Positions 49,168 to 59,129 of a stretch of 64,000 bases of DNA are shown one piece after another. Source of the DNA: Austropuccinia psidii (Eukaryota > Basidiomycota > Pucciniomycetes > Pucciniales > Sphaerophragmiaceae). The DNA is taken from NCBI GenBank assembly GCA_023105745.1, contig JALGQZ010000004.1, forward strand, positions 9,497,951 to 9,561,950, written 5' to 3'. The notes beneath the pieces were generated by a model. That model saw only the letters and a program-made list of their open reading frames with translations, searched no databases and was not told the origin of the DNA. The number at the start of each line of letters is the position of its first letter. Position 1 is the stretch's first letter. The position numbers and the translations under genes were made by a program.

Positions 49168-51332
49168 CTAATAAGCTTTAATTCTTTCCTGTGTCATTTC
49201 AAATACAGTCTGTTGATCACAGATTCTATAAAGTGACTTGGCTAGAATTGCAAAATCTTTCAAGTGTTGCCTATAGTAACTAGCAAATCCAAGAAAAGAC
49301 ATCATTTCTTTTTTATTCTGGGGTATTGGCTTAAGTAACACTGCTGCTACTTTATTCTTGTCAATACCCAAGCTCAAACCAGAAACAACATGTCCTAATG
49401 CTTTGAGTTCTTCAAAACCAAAATTGCATTTCTTAAGTGAAATTTTCATGTTCACTTCTGCAACTTTATGAAGTACTCTTGCAAGTCTTTCAAGGTGCAA
49501 AGACCATGAGTCAGAACATATAATAATATCATCAATATAAATGATAAGCCATCCTTCAGACAATTCTGTGGGGAAGATGGTATTCATCATTCTTTGATAA
49601 TGAGATGGAGCATTTTTAATGCCAAATGGCATTCTAAGATACTCATAAATACCACAGTGAGTGATAATTCTAAGTAATTTCCTAGCTTTAGGCGTCAAAA
49701 CATTTTGATGGAAGCCTTTTAATGCATCCATTGATGTTATATACTTGGCTTTAGACAATTGAGTCAAGGTTTCTTGGATCCTAGGGATTGGATACCTATC
49801 TGGAACTGTGTAGGTATTCAAAGCTCTAAAATCTCCAACCATTCTTGACTTATCATTATGCCATGCAATAATAACAGGTGTTGTCACTTCAACTTCCTCA
49901 TTATGGCCTACTTTCCTTAGCACACCAAGTTGGATCAACTCTTGGATATGTTTTTCCAAGGCCTCTCTAGCTCTGGGACTGGCTGGATAAGCTGGTCTTC
50001 TAAGTACTGGAGGATATGGTCTATCAATATTAAGAGTAATATCAATTTCATGTCCCCTTATAGCGCCTAATGGTTCATTATCAGATGCAAATGCATTATT
50101 GTATGTATATAATACATCAATAAGTTCATTCCTCATCTTTGGTGACAATGATGGATTAATTTGTGCTTCAACAAGTTGTTTAGACACAAATTCATCTTTG
50201 TAAGTATCTTTGACAGAAGATACTACAGATATCTGTTTTGGCATATTGGAGAAAGCAAATTTTTGCCTTTTGTTATCTCCAATTGTGAAATATCTGTCTT
50301 TATGGTTATTTATATCAATACCATAAATATTCAAGTAATCATTTCCAAGAATGATATGCTGAGATGTACAATTATCCATTACTACAATCTCAGTTTTCAT
50401 TCTTACACTTCCTGCTGGATGTGGGAATACAATATTAGTATCCAATATGCCCAAGGGGTACATATTGTTACTGGCACTACTGAACTGTACACCTTCTATT
50501 GGTAATAGATGGTTTTTCCATTCAGGAAGTATAATTTGGAGATAATCTTTGCCAATACAAGTGCAAAATGCCCCTGTATCCAGATTTACTTTGGCTTCAA
50601 TATCACCCATTAGAACTGATGTGATACAGGATGCTCCAGCAGTGTAACCCTTTCCTCTAGCAGGTTTTGTTTTACACATTCTGGCATCTTGGATATTGAT
50701 CAGGTTGTAGCAATCCTCACTGTACTGTGGCAAGTGGGTATGGACTTCTGTGACCTCAAAGAAAGCTGAAATGTTTTCAATGGGATAGTCCTCTACTGGT
50801 GTATCTTCAGAGACTGCAGAATCTTGATCAGACTCTTCTTTCTCTTCAGTACACTGAATGTCTTCAATGATTTGAACTTCATTGATCTTTGTCTTCTTAG
50901 GGCAAGTGTTGGCTAAATGTGAAGTACTTCCACATTTATGACACTTCAAGACAGGTCTTTCTGGTCTTCTTTCCTCTCTAGGAATCTTTGAGACTATTTT
51001 GGACTCTATTGGGTTTCTAACCCAAGTTTTACCAATTCTTGTTCTGGTAATGATATCTTCCATAGCATTAATGTAGTCCTCTGTTGAACAGGGTTCCACA
51101 CATCTGCTTTTGATAGCATGTTCCAGTTCTCCTCCACATTTTCTTAATATTTTCATATTAATCATAGTGTCAGACATATCTGGGTGTAAAGCAGATAATC
51201 TGTCTTTTTGTTTGAAGAACCAAGTAAGTGGTTTGTCTTTTTCTGAGTTAAAAATGGCACTTTCAAAAGCATTCTCCATTTTAAACCTCCAAGAATTATT
51301 GGCCCATTTGGTAATCACTTCAGATTTCCACC
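49168..51332 (-). pseudogene. pol: Gag C-terminus, protease and RT part of A1
   Basis: Reads on from Gag after the frame break caused by the 14-bp duplication. Zinc knuckle [14 protein letters not shown] near 50945. Protease active site [12 protein letters not shown] near 50580 and [12 protein letters not shown] near 50350. RT motifs [48 protein letters not shown] and YIDDIIICS near 49530. Connection ALGHVVSG and [13 protein letters not shown]. It ends at TAG 49170-49168 where A2 has a Glu codon. Without the duplication and the TAG this would be one Gag-Pol frame as in A2. Confidence 0.9.
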
Positions 51333-52802
51333 AAGACCAGTCATGTAAGACCAGTCATGTCTTCCATGATCCATTCTCATCTTGTAATACCATTTCTTTG
51401 CAGTCTTGGTAAACAAACAATGTAATTTTCCTACTATGATTTCATCAGGTATATTAAAGTCTTCTTGCAACATATCAATAGTCCTGATGAATTCAATATG
51501 GTTGTATTCTCCTTCACCAGAGAATGTTGGCCATTCTTCTAATTTGGGAATATCCTTTGCAGAAATAACATTCTCTCCTAAGAATGGAGTCAAACTTTCT
51601 TTGACAGAAAGCTTTTCTTCAGTCAAAGGTGTAGAATGTCTTGGTATATGTGGTTCATGATTCTTATGAATTTGCTCCACACTTGCAATTATTTCATTCT
51701 TCAATTTCTGCCTTTCACTGTCACTTTTTGCTAAATGTATAGCAAATTGATTGGTGTTCTTAACTATTTGTAAGACATGGTCTTCAAGAGTTTTAAGTCT
51801 ATCATTTACTTTAAAGATGGAAAGATCCTCTGTGTCATTATTTTGACATTGGTTCTCAATTCTTTCACAAGCATTGCTAATTGACTCAAGGGTGACAGTT
51901 GTCAATTTATGCCAATCAGAATGTTGCTTGTCATTTTTCTTTAAATCATTGATGTCTAATGTAATTTGCTTCAACTTTGACTCAAGTTTGCCAATTTCTA
52001 CACTAATACTTCTATGTACATCATTTATTTGCGTGGAAAAGTCCTGTTCATCCTTTCCTGCTCTTTGGCTGTGAATTCCATAAGAGTTCTGGCCATATTG
52101 AAGACACTGTCCACGGCTGAAGGCTCCAATCTGGGGATCCTGTACCCTTGTGGGTAAGGTCTGTGCCAATTGGCTTTGCCTTTGCCCTTGCCTTGATGGT
52201 TCTTGGGACCTCTCTGTTTCTTTTGAGGTCCTTTGGGCTTGTCCTTGGATGCTTCTGGAGCTGGTTTGGAGCTGGTAGATGCCACTGGTGCCTCTGTCTC
52301 CAAAGTTGGAGTCATTTCCAATTCTTTCTTCTGGTCTATGGATAAAAGACTCTGGTTCTTCAACCAATTCTTTATCTTTTTGACCTTGTCTTTGCAAGAC
52401 AGGGGGCTCCAACCTCCTAAGAGTTCTATGGTCTTCTCCTGACCCAGAAAGCTCTTGATGTGTAAGTAGGAGTTCATGGCCCCCTGCCAAAGGCTTGGGC
52501 AGATTTCCCACTCCTCTTCTTTGGCTGCTCTGAACCAATTTTTGTACTGGCTCTGATATATTTCTATTGCTGCCACTTGAAAATGGTTCAGCCCTGGAAA
52601 TATTATCATAAATTAGTTCAGGCTCAGAATTCACGTCAAAATCTGTTGGTACAGACCTTGGGGAATGGGGGGCAACTCTGGCATCCTCCAGATGTGCCTT
52701 TCTTGTGGAAGATTTGGCACTTCTGGATTTGGTCTTGCCTCTTCCTTGTCCACATCCATCTGGTTGGACTGAATAGTTGCTTCCATTTCTGGTATGCACC
52801 AT
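51315..52802 (-). pseudogene. gag: Gag N-terminal part of A1
   Basis: Starts at ATG 52802 (MVHTRNGSNYS), equivalent to [11 protein letters not shown] in A2. Residues 1 to about 260 are Ser/Gln/Arg/Glu-rich and overlap ORF0 in another frame. Then comes a coiled-coil region (KLESKLKQITLDINDLKKN) and the capsid-like domain ([34 protein letters not shown]). A tandem 14-bp duplication (51333-51360) shifts the frame right after HDWS, giving a premature stop at 51315. The start lies inside the ORF0 intron. Confidence 0.85.
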
Positions 52803-53012
52803 TTTCACGTCAATTTAAAGATAAAAGGTGAAAATATAAGATAAAATACACACCTTTTGGTGGTAATTTAGCTTTTTCTGAGTTGAATAAGGTGCCTCTT
52901 TTAGCAATCTGCACCTCAATACTGTCTTCAGATTCTGCTTCTGAAGATTCTGGACTAGTGATATATCTTTTACTGAGTCTGTTGCCAGCTGCACAGTATT
53001 TGATTAAAGACA
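52025..53012 (-). CDS. ORF0 of A1: spliced ORF overlapping gag
   Basis: Proposed exons (minus) 53012-52854, 52788-52657 and 52593-52025, separated by introns of 65 and 63 nt with GT...AG ends. With an A supplied by an upstream exon, the first exon begins A|TG TCT, and the joined frame is exactly 286 codons plus TAA. The last exon (from LNHFQVAAIEIYQ) lies wholly inside gag in another frame. Conserved with A2 and A3: MNSYL...FLG, APVAS, GKGKA, QGYRIP, VFxMARTxME. The N-part is acidic; the middle is Lys/Pro/Gln-rich and presumably nucleic-acid binding or disordered. No known domain recognised. Unspliced, the exon-3 frame alone is open 52609-52025. Confidence 0.6.
52789..52853 (-). other. ORF0 intron 1 of A1 containing the Gag start codon
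   Basis: Minus strand GTGTGTATTT ... GCATACCAG, 65 nt. The Gag ATG (52802-52800) is inside it, just before the acceptor. The equivalent introns in A2 and A3 contain the Gag ATG in the same relation. Confidence 0.6.
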
Positions 53013-53604
53013 CTAAAAGAAATTATAAAAGAGAAAAAATTATTTTTTATACTTTTTAAAATATTTTTTAAAGATTTTTTATAAGTTTTATATTTTTTAA
53101 TATTAAAAAAATTATTCTTTTTAAAGAAAAAAAATTAAAATTTAAGATTTTGAATGAAAATTAATTCAGAGTAACTCAAAGAATAATTTTATAAGTTTTT
53201 GGATGTGAAAAAGCCACGTGTAAAAACAATATAAAATTAAACCAAATTCCTCAATGAAAAAGATTTTAAAACAATTTCAAAAATAAAAATATTTTAACTC
53301 CAAATTGAAAGAAAAAAATTAATTAAATTAATATATTTTAGAGCTTAAAAATATATTAATTAAGGGTACAAGGTTCAAAAAACACGGCCAGGCCCCCAAA
53401 TGTAAGATGTGGTAGGTATGGTGGTTTTTTAGAACACAAAAATGAAGTCTAGAATATGATTAAAGCCAAGTCTATGGATAAAATCACGGCCAGGCCCCCA
53501 AATGTAAGATGTGGTAGGTATGGTGGTTTTTTAGAACACAAAAATGAAGTCTAGAATATGATTAAAGCCAAGTCTATGGATAAAATCACGGCCAGGCCCC
53601 CAAA
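53013..53604 (-). promoter_or_regulatory. A1 leader with primer-binding site
   Basis: PBS TTTGGGGGCCTGGCCGTGAT at 53604-53585 (minus) directly follows the LTR. The same word recurs 102 bp and 204 bp downstream. The rest is AT-rich, with a CACGTG palindrome near 53216 and a TTTTAG acceptor before 53012. Confidence 0.75.
53401..53604 (-). repeat. 102-bp perfect tandem duplication carrying PBS
   Basis: Two identical 102-bp units (53401-53502, 53503-53604). Each begins on the plus strand with TGTAAGATGTGG, which matches the LTR edge for 11 bases, and ends in the PBS complement. A third PBS copy (53383-53400) precedes them, so the leader contains three PBS copies each next to an LTR-end-like word. 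Confidence 0.95.
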
Positions 53605-55522
53605 TGTAAGATGTGACTATGAAACTGATGATAATATTACTATTAATCAACAGTACTATGTCTGTTCTTATGAAATATAATAATAAAATATTATTATAAC
53701 CACAATTAAATAATTAAAAATTATTTCTTTCACGTGTTAAGCACTACTAGTGATTTTAACAGTGAGCAAGTAATTGTCTACAAGAATCAATTACAAGAAG
53801 AATTCAATAATAAAAACTTCTTTTATTAAAATAATAAAATTATTTTAATATATAATTATCTTTTACAAGAATAATTATAAAGATAATTCTTGAAGAAAAC
53901 TATTACTAGAGAAAAACTTTAAGAATTAAAGATAAAAGACTCACTAATACTCCAAAGAACTTATTGATAATAAAAGTAGAGAAATTTGACGTGGAATTGT
54001 GGATTTAAGGGATCAAAATGATTTATAACAGTATTACAACAATATATAGTTGGATTCTATGATTTCACGTCTTTCTGATTGATTCTGAAAGAATTAAAAC
54101 ACTTAAGAATAGTTGAACTAATACTTACTTGTTGGTAATAAAGATTTAATAAATTGATAAGATGATGATGAAAAAACAGCAAGAAGAGGCTTCTTTTAAG
54201 TCAACAACAGCTCACAGAGGCGTGCCATGGAGCAAACTGAAAAACCAGTGAGTGAGAAAACAATAAACCTTTTTGGATTATTGATTGCATCATCTGTTGT
54301 CATGTAAGATTATCATAATTACTTAATTGATGCTTTTACGTGACTACCAACCCCAATATGGTTAAGAATAAAAGGAGTAACACTTGTAAATCTTCTTTTA
54401 TTCTAAAATAATCATTGATTTCTCAAAGTTATCAATGTTATTGCCAATTTCATCACAGGTTGTAATTACTGTGAATTTTTGAAGATTCAGTGTTTCACGT
54501 AGAATATCCAAAAATGGACTGTAAGTAAAACTTTTAATTTTACTAGTAAAACTGTAATTCTTTTTGGTTGTACCATAGATAATACAGTTCTCCTTTAGTC
54601 CTGAAAGTTTCAGAAAGATTCATTAAGAATTGTATTTTTAATGAATTTTTGAAGGTTTTACCTCATTTCTACGTAGAATTGCAAATAGCAGTGTTTTGCT
54701 GGTTGCTATGAGGTAAATCAATGAATATGGGTCCCAAAAGGGTTTTAATTACTCTTTTGGGGTTTATCCATGGAAAGTCATTAGTAATTGACATGGTTAC
54801 AGGAGTGTAAGTAGCTCATTACCTCCTTGGCATGTCAAAATAGCAGGTTATTTGCTATTTTCTGATGTTTTACAGTAGTTGTAACTTGGTAACCAAGTTC
54901 CCAAAGAGTTTTAGTTTACCAATTGGGCCAAGATGAGCCATGGATCCATGCTCTGGAGCTATCCACGCCTCTGAGGCCTCAGAAGTTGGGTACCCTGGCT
55001 CTCTTTGATGTCTTTTGTCCCCCTTGCCTATTTTTTACGTCAAAATAGTAATTTAAGCTTAAAGTGAGATATCCACTATGGGTGTACCAAAAGTCCATGT
55101 AAGAATACCATGATATTAAGTGCTCAAAACATGCATAACACTATTCTTAGTGTATATGTAACATGGGATTTCTCACTTTCCCATTATTTTGGCTAAAAAT
55201 CAAGAAAAACAAAAATTTTCACGGATCTTTTATGTGGTATTAATGATGTGGTATTGAAGTATTTTCCATTTTACCACCTCAAATACTTAAATTGAGCTTA
55301 TTCACTCTATGGAGCTACCCTAGGTGAATTTTTGTGTAGAATCCAAATCTGGTCTTAAATCCATGGATTTACTTACTCAATAAAAAGTTATTCATCTTTT
55401 CTGAAATTGAAAATGATGAATTTTGGATATATGCATGACTTATGAGTTTTGCATAATTCAAAATTTCTTTTTAAGTTAATTGTGGCCTATTTGGGTATGT
55501 AAAATATACCTCAAGGCTCACA
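53605..55522 (-). repeat. 5' LTR of A1
   Basis: Identical length to 45026-46943, one difference seen. Candidate splice donor ACATA|GTACTG at 53657/53656 in U5. Confidence 0.95.
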
Positions 55523-55527
55523 AATTG

Positions 55528-56146
55528 GAGGTAGAAGACCCTCCAATTCGATATGGTGATCACAGGCGCGGTGTGGAGGAAGTTTCTCTGCTTTCACCTT
55601 GGAGAATACATCCAAATATTGGTGATAAGCAGGAGGAACAACCTTCAACACAGTTTCAATTTCTTCTGGCTCTTCCTCCTCATCCCACTGCTCCTCCAGG
55701 GATGCATGAAAAGATAAGGGAGGAAGGTCCACATCCCCTTGAAAGAGATGAAGTGAAGATATGGCAACATCTTCTCCAACATCCTTTATCTCTTTGAAGA
55801 CTTCATCTCTTAATGGAAGTAATGACTGAGAGGGAATAATGGAAGGGATATGGACAGAAGAAGGAAGGGAAGGTGTCTTAAGTTCACCAACCAGAGCAAC
55901 ACTGTTGACAGAAGTGGCAAAGTCATTACTAGTAGAAGGAATAATACCACTAGAATCCTTATGATTAGAATCATAGGTGATCAATCCATTTTTCCAATCA
56001 ATAATGGGATTAAAATGGTAAAGGAAATCATAGCCCAATATCAGGTCTTCTCCCTTGGGTGAATCTATGATAAAGAAGTCCCATTCAAAGCTTGGGAAGG
56101 AAGGCAAGTCAACTACCCACTTGGTATAATGGGTGATGAACAAGGC
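55528..56146 (-). pseudogene. pol: Protease-RT linker of element B pol
   Basis: Continues B pol upstream of the A1 insertion: protease C-terminus with EDLILGYDFLYHFNPIIDW, a Ser/Pro-rich and then acidic linker, PPAYHQYLDVFSKVKAEKLP, and HHIELEGLLPP at the junction. This HxIxLxxxxPP phrase is the standard entry to Ty3 RT. The left half of the protease is cut by the A2 LTR at 56147. Confidence 0.85.
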
Positions 56147-57984
56147 TGTGAGCCTTAGAGGTAATTTCATATACCCAAAAGACCACAAATATAAAAAATA
56201 ACATATTAATATAAATAAAATAAATTTATTTATATTATTAAAATAAAAATAAAAAATATAAATATAAAATTATATTAAAAATAAAAAATTAATTATAATT
56301 TAAAAATAAAATTACTTTAAATTTTGTAAATATAAAATTACATTTATACTTGAAAAATTTAAGTAAAAATGAAATTTTAACAAAATTGTGAAAAAATAAA
56401 TAAATTTGGAAAAAAGTTAAATAAAATTTATTATAACTTTTTATCCAATAAATAAACATATAAATTTTATTTCACCATTGGATTCCTCATAAAAAATCAG
56501 GTGGGGTCACCTCTGAGTGAAATTTTTGTAACTCAACTCTAAATAAGCTTAAATTAAGTTTTTAGTATTTTCAATACAAAAGTTGAAAATCCTCAAAATC
56601 TTAATTTAATTCACACCACATGTGGTGTTAACCATCAATTTTTGTGTTAAAATTGAGGTGTTGTGTTTAGTTTAGAAGTTATGAGGAATTAAAGTATTTT
56701 CAATTGAATTCAATTGAAATGTCAAAATGTGCGCGTGTATTACATAAGTGAACTTTGATTTACATATGAGGTGTCAATTATTACTGTATTGTACTGTACA
56801 ATTGAATTGAATTACATGTGTAAATTATAAGTATAATACATGATGAGGAATTAAAGGAAAAATAAATTGGAAAGATTAAATTTGGGGGGGAAAAGGAACT
56901 CCAGCTCTAAGGGGAGCTAGACCCCCAAAATCCTTGCTGACAGGCGTGGGATGTCAAAATTCACGCAAAAGTTCATCACTTTTGGCCTGGAATTGAGTTA
57001 CAGGGTCTGTGGACTCAATTGATGATGAGGTTTTGATACCAACTGGGGTAGTTTTAGCTGTTGCCAAGAAGGTAAAACTACCCTTAAGATAAAACAATCA
57101 TAATAAAAACAGTTTTAACTGGTTTCTACGCCTCTGACACACATTCTGACGTGTTTTGAAGGCTCTAGACCTGGTATTGCTATAGTAATGGCTGATTTAA
57201 GGGTCTAAAATGGCTAAAAATGGCTAAAAATGGCTTAAACCAGCCCTTTTTGGTCTAAACCAGGGTTCAATGATGCCATAATTGGCTTTTCTGTTGTCAG
57301 ACTGTTTTTCACGACTGACAAGAGTAAATTTTACTTTTGGAGTAAGAGAATTGATGGCTATAAAAGAATGTCTTCTTTGCCCCACTTTTCTCTTCATGTT
57401 AGAATCTTTTCCTTTTATTAATTAGTTTAGAACTGTTAAACCAATCAATAAAAGATTCCAACCACCTTTTTTAAATCATTTTTGAACCTTTTAACCACGT
57501 GAAAAAATCATTATAATCATTGTTTGTAACTCTTATAATCATTTTTACCCCTGAACCACCCCAAAAGTGAATTAAAGCATCTTTCATCACTGTAAACTTT
57601 GTCACTTTGTTTCCAAATTCACTCTGGTCACTTTTGGGCGTGTTTTCTCTTTAATATTCTTTTTAAAGACTTTGTTCTTTAATTAATTGCTTGCAGTTCT
57701 TTGCTCAATTAATTCCAATTGAAATTGCTCTTGAAGAAATTTCTTTTGTAGCCTTAAAATATCTCTTGTAGAGTATTTTTTGGATAAATTTTTATTGTTG
57801 GTAAAACAATAAATTTTTATAATATTATTGTTTTATACTAATAAAGTTATAAACAATAAAATTGGCGTGTTTTCTCTTAAAAATAATATTTCATACTATT
57901 TTTAACTGAATTTTACCTTATACAAATTTTGAGGACAGGAAAAGTACTTGATTTTTAATCAAAGTTTCATATCCACACCTTACA
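56147..57984 (+). repeat. 5' LTR of A2
   Basis: 1,838 bp, TGTGAGCCTTAGAGG to CACACCTTACA. The ends resemble those of the A1 LTR but most of the body differs, so A2 is a distinct subfamily. A candidate donor AAAA|GTACTT lies at 57943/57944. Confidence 0.85.
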
Positions 57985-58217
57985 TTTGGGGGCCCAGCCG
58001 TGATATTTTACCTGTGACATATTTTTTACTCTTTTTAAATCTTTTTTTCTTATATTGAAAAATTTAAAAACATATAAAAAAAAATACTTATAATCCAAAA
58101 AAAAAAAAATCCTTAAAAAATAATTTTTTTCATATTATAAGTGAGGCTTATATTTTTATTTCTTTTTTGAAATAACCTTTTTTTTACTTAATTAATTGGC
58201 TTTTTCATTAATTTTAG
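57985..58217 (+). promoter_or_regulatory. A2 leader and primer-binding site
   Basis: PBS TTTGGGGGCCCAGCCGTGAT (57985-58004), then T/A-rich DNA ending in the acceptor ATTAATTTTAG (58217) next to ORF0 exon 1. Confidence 0.7.
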
Positions 58218-59129
58218 TGTCTGACAACGTGGTAAGACAAGAAAACATTGAAACAGCCTCAACAGTAACCAGCATTATCCCTGCCAGTACTGTTAATTCT
58301 GATCATAATAGTACTGTTATTGTGACTCAAAATAACCAACCTGAACCAATATCTTCTGAATTAATTAACTTGGACATAAGTAATACTCTTCAGAAGGCTA
58401 AGAATTTGGCCAATAGTAAGTTTTTGACGTAAAAATACTATTTTAAGCCTTTTTTAACCATAATTATGCCTTCAACCAGATCAGGAGCCAGCTACAACCC
58501 CTCAAGCAGCTCCCAAAAAGGTAATAGACGTGATTATGGCAGAAGCCAACCAGGTACAGAAGGAAAAGGGTCAGTTGATGACTTCCAAACAACTAAAATG
58601 GGTCATTCTGAAGCTGATAATACCATTTTACCTTCAAAAAGAGCTGACACCGCCACAACAAGCCTCTGTGGACATATACAAAGCCAGCCACAGTGCATAC
58701 AACAATGCAATCCAATTCAAGGAGTACCAGATCCTTGCAGACCTGTGGAAGAATTGCATGAATTCTTACCTGACAGTAAGAAAATTCTTGGGCCATCCCA
58801 ACACTTGCAAATTGCTCAATGGATGGCATCCATTGATGGAGAAGAAAAACATGATGCTTTTGACACTGGAATGGAGGAAAAACAACCCTCCACCACCAAA
58901 ACCAGTGCCAAAAACAGCCCCAGTGGCCAGCAGCAGCAATTCCAACGTGAAAAAGCAGCCACAACCTCCAAACAAGGGCAAAGGGAAGGCACAAGCTCCA
59001 AAACCTTACAGCCAGGGCTACAGGATTCCAAAGATTCAACAGGATGCCATGGAAAATGTATTTCAGATGGCCAGAACCATGATGGAATTACAAAAGAAGG
59101 AGGAAGCCAGATTAAAGTTCCAGAAATGA
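58218..59129 (+). CDS. ORF0 of A2: spliced ORF overlapping gag
   Basis: Proposed exons 58218-58415 and 58480-59129; intron 58416-58479 (GTAAGT...ACCAG, 64 nt). With an upstream A completing A|TG, the joined frame is exactly 282 codons plus stop, close to 286 in A1. Exon 1 is Thr/Asn/Ser-rich ([14 protein letters not shown]). Exon 2 contains [50 protein letters not shown] and [16 protein letters not shown]. The same phrases occur at the same places in A1. The second exon overlaps Gag codons 6-221 in a different frame. No known domain; role unknown. The upstream start exon is inferred. Confidence 0.6.

Larger units (their letters stand above)
45026..55522 (-). mobile_element. Element A1: very young family A Ty3 element
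   Basis: 10,497 bp with two 1,918-bp LTRs. I found one difference by eye (near 45228 / 53807). The AATTG target duplication is exact at 45021-45025 and 55523-55527. Order on the minus strand: LTR, triplicated primer-binding site, ORF0/gag, protease, RT, RNase H, integrase with chromo-like tail, polypurine tract, LTR. Despite its youth it carries a 14-bp duplication in gag and a TAG in pol. Confidence 0.95.
39617..56146 (-). mobile_element. Element B: Ty3 chromovirus, interrupted and truncated
   Basis: The 3' LTR (39617-40361), polypurine tract and pol (42186-45025, resuming at 55528-56146) run on the minus strand. A1 (45026-55522) is inserted in pol with an AATTG duplication. A2 starts at 56147 inside the protease region. 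The gag, leader and 5' LTR of B are not in the window and should lie beyond the far end of A2 if B was complete. Confidence 0.85.
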
